DNA from: Wolinella succinogenes DSM 1740
GTDB taxonomy: Bacteria; Campylobacterota; Campylobacteria; Campylobacterales; Helicobacteraceae
Direction: 5' to 3'
NCBI RefSeq assembly: GCF_000196135.1
Contig: NC_005090.1
Location: 506,001 to 570,000, forward strand
DNA length: 64,000 nt
The translations under genes and the position numbers were made by a program. Under the pieces are notes generated by a model. The model saw nothing but the letters and a program-made list of their open reading frames with translations. It made no database searches and was not told the origin of the DNA. Of the stretch, positions 56,028-63,529 are shown one piece after another; the first letter of the stretch is position 1, and each line of letters starts with the position of its first letter.

Positions 56028-56594
56028 ATGAGGAAAACCATTATTATCATCCATGAAATTTATGGAATCACTGAGAATCTTAAAAAACTATCCAAAGAGC
56101 TAGAAGCAAAAGGGTATAGAGTTGTTTTACCATCATTGTTCTTGGATAACTATAGTGGAGATAATGAAGAGTATTCCTATAAGAAATATTTTGCTGAAGT
56201 TGGATTTGATAATTCTATAGGCAAAATAGATAAAATAATTGAAAAGAATGGCGCTGATAGCATTGTCTTGATTGGGTTTAGTATTGGTGCGACACTCGCT
56301 TGGATGAAATCTAATGATCTTAGAATCAAAGGTGTTATTGGTTTCTATGGATCAAGAATTAGGAATAATCTGCTGATAAATCCTCTGATTCCTACGAAAT
56401 TATACTTTTGCAATGAAGCAACTTTTGAGGTTGATACTCTTATAGAGAAATTAAGAATAAAGAATAATCTTGAGCTCACTAAAATAAAAGGTGATCATGG
56501 TTTTTATTCAAAATTATTATTTAATCACAATATGATTCAGGAAACAAATAAAATAATATTTAATGATTTGGATAAAATTTATATTAACATATAG
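56028..56594 (+). CDS. Alpha/beta hydrolase, dienelactone hydrolase-like
   Basis: 188 residues. Starts KTIIIIHEIYGITENLKKLS, with HEIYG resembling the oxyanion region of dienelactone hydrolases. GFSIGATLAW is the nucleophile elbow with Ser in place of the Cys of true dienelactone hydrolase, and GDHGFYS holds the likely His. Shorter than most family members. Codon use is far more AT-rich than in neighbouring genes, which suggests transfer. A palindrome lies over the ribosome-site region. Confidence 0.68.
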   Translation: MRKTIIIIHEIYGITENLKKLSKELEAKGYRVVLPSLFLDNYSGDNEEYSYKKYFAEVGFDNSIGKIDKIIEKNGADSIVLIGFSIGATLAWMKSNDLRIKGVIGFYGSRIRNNLLINPLIPTKLYFCNEATFEVDTLIEKLRIKNNLELTKIKGDHGFYSKLLFNHNMIQETNKIIFNDLDKIYINI

Positions 56595-56616
56595 AATTAA
56601 GACGCTTAACGCAAGA

Positions 56617-56622
56617 TACAAT
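56617..56622 (+). promoter_or_regulatory. Candidate -10 element (TACAAT) for the M48 gene
   Basis: TACAAT within AAGATACAATCTC, 56 bp before the chosen ATG. It matches the boxes before ffh and pycB, so this gene probably has its own promoter. Confidence 0.45.
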
Positions 56623-56672
56623 CTCACAAACTATTTGAAGCGTTTGTGAAAACCTTTGACCAAGGATTACTA

Positions 56673-58235
56673 ATGTTTTTAAACCAAATACGCCTATTGA
56701 TTGCGCTTATTCTTTCTGCTAGTAATTTTCTGCTTTTTCTCTTTCCTGGTCTAATGATTGCAGAGTTTGTAGTGCAGTTTATTGAGAATCGATCGCTCTT
56801 GTTAGAGCATGGTGGGTGGGTGGTTTTTATTGCAATGATGATGATGTTGCTTTATTTGCTTCGAGATATGCTCTTTGGCACAACAGTTAAAGGTTTTACG
56901 CAAACTGCACACAAGATTGAAGCAGGTGGAGAGTTGGATTGGATTTACCAGCTTTTTGATCCAGTAAGAAGGCGGTTTGGTTTGCAGGTGAGTCTTTATT
57001 TGGAGCAAGGAGAGGAAATTAATGCTTTTGCAGTTCGTACTCTTTTTCACAAGGCTGTAGTGATATCTGAGGGGCTTCTTCGTCATCTGCAAGATAATAT
57101 AGAAGAGGCTGGGCAGGCCTCTGCGCTACAAGCAATAATTGCTCATGAGCTCTCCCATCTAAAACATTGGGATTTTTTGCCTGGTCTTATTATTTATGCC
57201 AATGAGCAAGCTGCTGGTAAGCTTGAAGCAATTTTGCACATCGGTGTTGAGCTTGTCACTCGAATGGTTTTAATGATTCCTTTTTTTGGTGCTTTTATTG
57301 GAATAGGTCTTGCAGTGCTCTACCGTATTAGTCGCTTGGCGACAGGTTTTTTTGCTTCTATGGTTGTGCGACCACTTTTTACGCTCAGCGAGAATGCTAT
57401 TGGTCGAAGCATTGAATATCGTTGTGACAGGGATGCCGCCAAAACAATAGGCTCAGAAGCAACAGCAAAAGCACTAAGTGTTCTTGGTGGTGAAAGCTAT
57501 ACTTCTATCTTTTCGACTCACCCACCAGCGTTACTGCGTGCGACCCGTGCTTACGGCGTAAAGCACAAGGGGGATAGCTGTATTGGAGGCGGCTTTATAC
57601 CCGTGGTATTTGGGACTTTCTGGCTAGTATTTTTGGGCTTTTTAACTTTTGCTTCTTGGGTCTACATAAGTGATTTGACTACTTTTCAGAGCGTATCAAA
57701 TACTGTTTTGTTGCAGCTTATTCCAGTATGGCAATTTTCGATTAAGCCTATAATGGTGCAGGCTATGCCATTGTTAAATTTTGCATCGTCTTTTTGGGAT
57801 TTCATTTTAATAATCCATGAACAGTTGGGTGTTTGGGCGAAAAATGGAGTTTTGTGGGCGCTAGATTATAGTCGGCAATTAAATATAAGGGTTTTTCATG
57901 AGTGGCAACACTATCTGAGAATTTTTCTTTGGAGTGTATTGTGGATACTTTTAATTCATGTAATCTGGCGTATTGTTGATGGGGCAATTTTGCAGATCAA
58001 AATCCTAATGATTCGCCCAAAAATCAATAGAGTCCAGTCCACTCCTATTGATTGGGCGCTCTTTCAAGCGATTGAGCACAAAAATCCTAAAGCAGCCTAC
58101 GAAGCCATTAAGGCTGGTGCTAATCTTTGTGCTACACTTTCTGATGGAAGAGATCTTGTCACCTTTGCGCAAGAGAGTAAATGCAGAAAAATGGTTCGTT
58201 TTTACAAGAGGGTTGGATTAAAACCTAAAATTTAA
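56673..58235 (+). CDS. Membrane M48-family metalloprotease with ankyrin-like tail
   Basis: 520 residues from ATG 56673, six bases after AAGGA; a GTG at 56646 is the alternative. Two N-terminal membrane helices, zinc motif HELSH at 158-162, and EYRCDRDAA near residues 238-246 with the third ligand Glu, as in HtpX. More membrane helices follow at about 198-222, 304-325 and 424-442. The last ~65 residues (TPIDWALFQAIEHKNPKAAY and on) look like an ankyrin-type helix pair. Codon use is more AT-rich than in nearby genes. Confidence 0.8.
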   Translation: MFLNQIRLLIALILSASNFLLFLFPGLMIAEFVVQFIENRSLLLEHGGWVVFIAMMMMLLYLLRDMLFGTTVKGFTQTAHKIEAGGELDWIYQLFDPVRRRFGLQVSLYLEQGEEINAFAVRTLFHKAVVISEGLLRHLQDNIEEAGQASALQAIIAHELSHLKHWDFLPGLIIYANEQAAGKLEAILHIGVELVTRMVLMIPFFGAFIGIGLAVLYRISRLATGFFASMVVRPLFTLSENAIGRSIEYRCDRDAAKTIGSEATAKALSVLGGESYTSIFSTHPPALLRATRAYGVKHKGDSCIGGGFIPVVFGTFWLVFLGFLTFASWVYISDLTTFQSVSNTVLLQLIPVWQFSIKPIMVQAMPLLNFASSFWDFILIIHEQLGVWAKNGVLWALDYSRQLNIRVFHEWQHYLRIFLWSVLWILLIHVIWRIVDGAILQIKILMIRPKINRVQSTPIDWALFQAIEHKNPKAAYEAIKAGANLCATLSDGRDLVTFAQESKCRKMVRFYKRVGLKPKI

Positions 58236-58273
58236 TGCAAGCCTTCTCTCTTAATGCTACAGGAATGCTTATT

Positions 58274-59446
58274 CTAACGAATATAGTGTGAAACAAACTT
58301 CGCGTAGTTATCCAGTATCTCCCCTCCGCGCCTAAAGCCCAGCGCACAAGCCTCATAAGCATAAAAGACATTGGGTTGGTAAAAGAGTCCTTGGTGAAGA
58401 TTGGGCTCGACAAACTCCTGATAGAGCGGAGGAAAATTCCCATACGCTCCCGCTTTTTCGCTGAGAATCTCCCCTTGCTCACTCCATATCTGCACGCTCT
58501 CGCCCTCACGACCAAAGGCGTGCTTCTTGACCTGCTTCTTGCCCTTGAGGGGCTCAAAGGAGCTCTCTAGAAGCAGAGAGTGGTTAGGGAAGAGGTCCCA
58601 AAGGATTTTGAGCATCCGCTTGGATTGAAAGAGGAGGGTGTAGGCGGGATTGAGGAAGATGGTGTTTTTATTCCGTATCATTCCCTCTATAAGTAGCGCC
58701 ATCTCAGGCTCATCAATGGCGATATTTTCCCATGGAATGAGCTTGAACCAAAATTCATAATTCTGGTCGTTGAAAAAGAGCCCCGATTCTTCATCGAGCT
58801 TTGCCTCATGCACATAACTAAAGGCCGTCTCAAAGCCGCTCTCCCTAGCGATCTGCTCCAAAAGTCGCATGGTCATCTCTTCTTCAAGACTCCCCTCTAT
58901 GCTGGAGAAGAGAATCTTCCATCCCTCATAGACTTCATCAAAGCGTGCGGGATCATCCCCTAGGGTGATCATTCGTTTGAAGTTCTCGCCGATGGCTTGA
59001 TAGAGATTATTGAATTGGAGATGATTCTCCATGCCATTGGCCTTGAGGAGCGCCCATTGGATGATCGCCGTCTCATAGACCATCGTTGGAGTGTCGGCGT
59101 TGAATTCCAAAAGCTTAATGGGTCGCCCCTCCAGCCCTCCTGCAAAGTCAAAGCGCCCATAGATGTGCCAATGCACCTCATTTTCCCAGCTCATCTTGAT
59201 GCTCTCGATGAGGTTGAAGGGAATTCCAAGCTCAAAGAAGAGGTTGTTGTCAATCACGTATTGTCCCGCTTCGACAAACATATCATAGAGCTCATTGGCG
59301 GCGCTATAGAATCCTTCCGCTTCCGCTTCGCTTAGCACGACCGCCTCGTTGGCGACATAGGAGGTTTGGTTGGGATCGGTGTGCCAAGCAAATCCGATGC
59401 TCTCTAAAAACTCATTGGAGAGCGGTTTAAGGGTCTTGATCTCCAT
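58274..59446 (-). CDS. ATP-grasp ligase, glutathionylspermidine synthase-like (YgiC-like)
   Basis: 390 residues, only the synthetase half of E. coli Gss, without the amidase domain. GRFDFAGG and LLEFNADTPTMVYETAIIQW match the Gss/YgiC substrate and ATP-grasp region. Near the C-terminus ALLIEGMIRN and a Gly-rich FGREGES loop are seen. ATG 59446 is used because GGAGG lies seven bases upstream; the far longer open frame contains a Pro/Leu-rich out-of-frame reading of the upstream gene. Forms an operon with the lipoprotein gene before it. True substrate unknown. Confidence 0.82.
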   Translation of the reverse strand: MEIKTLKPLSNEFLESIGFAWHTDPNQTSYVANEAVVLSEAEAEGFYSAANELYDMFVEAGQYVIDNNLFFELGIPFNLIESIKMSWENEVHWHIYGRFDFAGGLEGRPIKLLEFNADTPTMVYETAIIQWALLKANGMENHLQFNNLYQAIGENFKRMITLGDDPARFDEVYEGWKILFSSIEGSLEEEMTMRLLEQIARESGFETAFSYVHEAKLDEESGLFFNDQNYEFWFKLIPWENIAIDEPEMALLIEGMIRNKNTIFLNPAYTLLFQSKRMLKILWDLFPNHSLLLESSFEPLKGKKQVKKHAFGREGESVQIWSEQGEILSEKAGAYGNFPPLYQEFVEPNLHQGLFYQPNVFYAYEACALGFRRGGEILDNYAKFVSHYIR

Positions 59447-59450
59447 GGTT

Positions 59451-60104
59451 TTAACCTCCATAGCTAGGTGAAGAGCTAGAAGAGGAAGAGGAGGAGGGAG
59501 CGGAGCTAGGCGAAGAAGAGGAGCCAAAATACCCCCCTTTGGCGCTACTTGGCGTGCTGCTTGCTCCTGTAGAGGTGCCTCTAGGGGCGGTGGCGCTACT
59601 AGAGGATTTAAAAGAGTTTTGGCTGCGCTCATAGGCTTGAGGGGATTTGTAGGTGGCGCGTTGCTGGGCTTGGTAGTTGGGGTTATTAAAGAGTTTGCTT
59701 CCAATCCAGCTTCCAAGCATCGCTCCCGCCATTGAAGCAAGAATCGTCTCTCCTAGCGAGAGGCCCATGCCTCCGGGGTTAGTGAGCTGAGAGGTGCCTT
59801 GCTCAATTTTGGCAGCCTCCTCCTTGAGGAGCTTATCCACCTCTTCTTGGGTGAGCATTCGCTCTTTGCCTGAGGGGTCTTTGAGGACGATTCGAGTGGT
59901 CTCACTGGGGTATTCTTCCAGAATCTTGTAGCCTCCTTGGGGCTGCTCTTCGATAATGACGAGCGCTCCCTGCTTCTCTTTGATCTGTGAGAGAGGCTCG
60001 CTCTTAGAAGAGGAGTTGTTATCGCACCCTTGCAGTCCTACCGCGATTAGAGCGCCCAAGCTACCGATGATGGCATAGTCAGAAATCTTTCGTAAATGTC
60101 TCAT
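59451..60104 (-). CDS. UPF0323-type lipoprotein
   Basis: 217 residues. Signal peptide with lipobox VGLQGC (Cys27). Mature part: an acidic beta domain ([20 protein letters not shown]), a Gly/Ala-rich hydrophobic stretch ([19 protein letters not shown]) and a low-complexity Ser/Gly C-terminus ending SPSYGG. The family (HP0232, Cj0371) is of unknown function. It precedes the ATP-grasp ligase by 4 bp, the same neighbourhood as in Campylobacter. Confidence 0.88.
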
Positions 60105-60127
60105 GAGTCTCCTTTTGCGAATAGGGG

Positions 60128-60133
60128 ATTATA
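60128..60133 (-). promoter_or_regulatory. Candidate -10 element (TATAAT) for the UPF0323 operon
   Basis: GGATATAATCC on the minus strand, with perfect TATAAT 23 bp before the lipoprotein start. It should drive both minus-strand genes. Confidence 0.5.
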
Positions 60134-60182
60134 TCCAAGGAGTCTTTTGGCTTTTTGAAAAGAGCTTTATTGATATTTCAAC

Positions 60183-60188
60183 TATAAA
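60183..60188 (+). promoter_or_regulatory. Candidate -10 element for the iron-sulfur protein gene
   Basis: TATAAA in a strongly AT-rich stretch, 45 bp before the ATG. A pair of ATTTCAA / TTGAAAT arms (60175-60181 and 60212-60218) flanks it, possibly a regulator site. Both are weak calls. Confidence 0.25.
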
Positions 60189-60233
60189 ATATTATTATTA
60201 CTTAAAATAATTTGAAATGCAAAGGAGACCCCT

Positions 60234-61223
60234 ATGGAAAACCTAAGCCGGCGGCGATTCTTTAAAAAAGTCGCTCTCGCTTCGACCCTCTCCCTTGCAC
60301 CCCTATCTGTGCAAGCCAAAGAGGAGAAAACGAATCAAAAGAGAATCGCCTCTATCATTGATTTGACCTTGTGTGATGGGTGCGAGGGGGAGGCGATGCC
60401 TCTTTGCGTGAAGGCGTGTAGAGAGAAGAATAGATCCAGCTTCCCTGAGCCTCAAAAACCGATTATGGACTATTGGCCGCAAAAGTTTCATGAAGATTGG
60501 TCGGATAAACGCGAGCTCACTTCGCGCCTCACGCCTTACAATTGGACTTTTGTGGAGAAGCTAGAGGTCGAGGGGCAAAAAGTTTTTGTTCCTAGGCGCT
60601 GTATGCACTGTGATGATGCGCCCTGTCAAAAGCTCTGCCCCTTTGGGGTGATCGGCAAGAGCGAGCAGGGGGCAGTGAGCATCGACCCTGATTTTTGCAT
60701 GGGAGGTGCAAAGTGCCGCGATGCCTGTCCATGGGGAATTCCTCAGCGTCAAGCGGGAGTAGGACTCTATATGAAGCTTGCGCCCAAGCTTGGCGGAGGC
60801 GGAGTGATGTATAAGTGCGATATGTGCAAAGATCTTCTAGCCAAAGGAGAGAAGCCCGCTTGTGAGGTGAAATGTCCCAAAGGAGCGATCATTTTTGGGG
60901 AAAAAGAGGCGATGAGAGCGGAGGCTAGGAGGCGCGCTGAGCGCATTGGAGGCCATCTCTATGGGATGGATGAAAATGGGGGAACGGCGACTTTTTATAT
61001 CTCCAAAGTGCCTTTTGAGAAGATTCACGCCGCCATCCAAAGCGAGAAGGAGCTCAAAGGGGATAAGAAGCCAGGGCGACCCCATATGAAGGTCGGGCTT
61101 AAAAACCCAATGGAAAAGGGCGAAAATCTCGCACTGGCTACGCTTATGGCACCCGTGGCGGGAATCTTTGCTGCTGGAGTGGCCGTCTATAAAGGTAGAA
61201 AAGAGAGGGGAGAAGAGCAATGA
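60234..61223 (+). CDS. Tat-exported four-cluster ferredoxin-like subunit, FdhB-like
   Basis: Periplasm-facing electron transfer protein. 329 residues. Twin-arginine signal SRRRFFKK at 5-12. Cysteine groups: CDGCEGEAMPLCVKAC, CMHCDDAPCQKLCP, CMGGAKCRDACP and CDMCKDLL with CEVKCP, enough for four [4Fe-4S] clusters in the style of formate dehydrogenase-N/O beta subunits. A C-terminal hydrophobic helix (ATLMAPVAGIFAAGVAVY) can anchor it. No molybdoenzyme gene is adjacent. Confidence 0.85.
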   Translation: MENLSRRRFFKKVALASTLSLAPLSVQAKEEKTNQKRIASIIDLTLCDGCEGEAMPLCVKACREKNRSSFPEPQKPIMDYWPQKFHEDWSDKRELTSRLTPYNWTFVEKLEVEGQKVFVPRRCMHCDDAPCQKLCPFGVIGKSEQGAVSIDPDFCMGGAKCRDACPWGIPQRQAGVGLYMKLAPKLGGGGVMYKCDMCKDLLAKGEKPACEVKCPKGAIIFGEKEAMRAEARRRAERIGGHLYGMDENGGTATFYISKVPFEKIHAAIQSEKELKGDKKPGRPHMKVGLKNPMEKGENLALATLMAPVAGIFAAGVAVYKGRKERGEEQ

Positions 61224-61891
61224 AGGTGAATCGACAGAGTCTATCCAATCGTGTAGTTCATTGGCTTACCGCCCTCTCGATCTTTTGGCTGATTGTGACG
61301 GGAGTGGGGCAGATGCCCGTCTATAAGCGCTATTTTGTGACGGAGATTCCGGGATTTAGCTTTTTAGGAAACTATTTCACGACACTCAATCAGCACTACA
61401 TCGCTGGAGCGATTTTGATTGCGGTGGGCTTTTATCACCTTTTCTATCATGTGATGCGAAGAGAATTTGATATTTTGCCTAGGCGAGGGGATGTGCGTGC
61501 GAGCATTGCGGTGATCAAAGCGATGCTAAAGGGTGAGCCTGAGCCCCCAAGCGAAAAGTATCTCCCTGAGCAGAGGCTGGCCTATGCGTTTATCGCCCTG
61601 ACGATTCTTCTTATGGGGGTGAGTGGAATCATGAAGTCATGGAAGAATCTCACGGGCAATGAGCTGAGTGATTTTTGGCTCTATTGGGCGGCGACCCTGC
61701 ACAATGCGGGGATGATGCTCTTGATCTTTGGAATCATCGCTCACCTTGCCGCCTTTTGGCTTAAGCCCAATCGCAAGCTTTTGGGGGGCATGGTGCATGG
61801 AAAGGTCGAGGCGCACTATGTGCTGGAGCGGCATGGAAAATGGAAAGAGGGAATCAAACGCGCCCAAAAGGCGCTAGAGCGAGAGGCTTAA
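61220..61891 (+). CDS. Cytochrome b subunit, FdhI/FdhC-like
   Basis: 223 residues with four membrane helices. [17 protein letters not shown] carries the first heme His, [21 protein letters not shown] gives two or three more, and [21 protein letters not shown] gives the last, as in formate dehydrogenase gamma subunits. It would pass electrons between the iron-sulfur protein and menaquinone. ATGA overlap with the gene before; 4-bp convergent overlap with pyrB. Confidence 0.86.
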
Positions 61892-62802
61892 GCGCTCTCC
61901 TCTATTTTCAGCGTGGGGGCGGAGCCTTCGATGAGGTAGCGGAGCACAGCCATGCGCACAGCCACTCCATTGGTGACCTGTTCTAGAACCTTGCACCTTG
62001 GGTCTTTGAGCATCTCATCGTCAATATCGACATTGCGATGCACAGGACCGGGGTGAAGCAGAGCGATTTTTCGATCTCCTAAGAGCTCCTTGGTGATGCA
62101 AAAATCACTCGCGTAATCTTTGAGGCTAGCATAGATGGGGTGCTCGTGGCGCTCTGTTTGTGTGCGCAGGCTCATGATCGCATCCACCTCGCCGATTACC
62201 TCTTGGAGGCGGTCATGTTGTCGCAGGTTGGTCTTGGGCATGAAGTGGGGCGGAGCGATGAGAATCACCTCCATGCCAAATCGCCCCAGAAGCTCAATGT
62301 TGCTATTGGCCACGCGTGAGTTACGAATATCGCCTACAATAGCGATCTTTTTGCCCTCCACTCTCCCTAGGCTTCGCTTTAGCGTGAGGAGGTCAAGGAG
62401 CGCTTGGGTGGGATGAGCGTGGGCTCCATCCCCTCCATTGACGATAGAGCAGCTGGTGTGTTTAGCCAAAAGATTGGGCACACCCGCGTTTTTGTGACGC
62501 ACCACGATGGCACTAGGAGACATGGCGTTGAGGTTGGCGGCGGTGTCAAAAATCGTCTCTCCCTTGGTGGTAGAGCTTCTAGAGACATCCAGTCTAACCA
62601 CCTCTCCTCCTAGGCGTTTCACCGCGATCTCGAAACTGCTCAATGTGCGTGTGGAGTTTTCAAAAAAGATCGTAATGACCAATCGCCCTTTGAGGTGGTT
62701 TCGATGCTTGGTGTCTAGATAACCCTCCGCCTCATCCAGCAGGCCTATCACCTCCTCTTGGCTCAAATCCCTCGTATTAATTAAATGCCGTATCAAAATC
62801 AC
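61888..62802 (-). CDS. pyrB: Aspartate carbamoyltransferase
   Basis: Second step of pyrimidine synthesis. 304 residues, catalytic chain. [12 protein letters not shown] is the carbamoyl phosphate site, [16 protein letters not shown] the second site, and [10 protein letters not shown] a third conserved part. Starts at GTG 62802; a TTG two codons later sits better after AAGGGGGTG. No pyrI is adjacent. Confidence 0.95.
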
Positions 62803-62823
62803 CCCCTTGTTTTTGACTGGTTT

Positions 62824-63516
62824 TTACAGATCAAGCGTGGCTAGAATCTCTTCGTTGATTCTATCGAAACTCTCGACTATTTTGCCCCCATGATCTTTGA
62901 TGAAGTTTTGGGCACTCTTCTTGGTCTCAAAAGGAATCAGTTCATTTCCCATGGGGCCATAGACATCGCTATGAATCACATAGATCGCTTTTTTGCCATC
63001 GAGCTTCTTTTGGGCGTAGTAATCGGTCACCTCGATGGAGAGAATCGTCTCGTTGAAATCCTTGATATAGTGGGTGGGGTGAAGAATGAACTTCATCATA
63101 TCTTTCACGCCATCAAAGTAGTGGGCGTGACCCGATTCGGTGGTGATTTTGGCTGCCCATCGCGGATATTTGGCGACAAACATCCCGCAAACGGGACATT
63201 TAGCTTTGTGGGGAACTTCGATTCTCTCGTTGGCGCCAAAGCTGGCACTTTTTTGAATCTTTACATCCCAAAGATAGTAAAAGAGCGCTTCGCTCTCTCG
63301 TTGACCCAGTTTGCCACAAGCACCCCCTTTAAGAATCGCCTCTTGAAGCTTTTTGGAATCGGAGTGACTTTGCCAAGGAAACTCAGGGCAGTTTTGGAGA
63401 AAGATCTTTTCTCCCATGGGGTAGAGGCGCTTTTGTTTCACTTCATCGCTAGGAGTGGCACCTAGAAGCATAAGCGGAAGCAGGGAGAGGAGGCCAAGAC
63501 GAATCGCCAAAGACAT
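62824..63516 (-). CDS. NosL-family protein with N-terminal extension
   Basis: 230 residues. Signal peptide (MSLAIRLGLLSLLPLMLLGATP). Residues about 32-85 form a small domain like a cytochrome c without the CxxCH heme motif (GEKIFLQNC, AILKGGACGKL, ALFYYLWD). Residues 106-215 match NosL: KCPVCGMFVAKYPRWAAK, HYFDGVKDMMKF and SDVYGPMGNELIPF. NosL delivers copper to nitrous oxide reductase; here the role may be metal delivery to another target. Confidence 0.8.
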   Translation of the reverse strand: MSLAIRLGLLSLLPLMLLGATPSDEVKQKRLYPMGEKIFLQNCPEFPWQSHSDSKKLQEAILKGGACGKLGQRESEALFYYLWDVKIQKSASFGANERIEVPHKAKCPVCGMFVAKYPRWAAKITTESGHAHYFDGVKDMMKFILHPTHYIKDFNETILSIEVTDYYAQKKLDGKKAIYVIHSDVYGPMGNELIPFETKKSAQNFIKDHGGKIVESFDRINEEILATLDL

Positions 63517-63529
63517 GAAAAAACTCCTT

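Noticed and set aside
56028-58240. Genomic island with mobility genes
   Set aside because: GC is lower, but no integrase, transposase, tRNA or flanking repeats were seen, so only possible transfer is claimed.
58274-59740. 488-residue open frame for the ATP-grasp ligase with a Pro/Leu-rich N-terminus
   Set aside because: The extra 98 residues are an out-of-frame reading of the Ser-rich lipoprotein gene. A GGAGG site and the family start place the real ATG at 59446.
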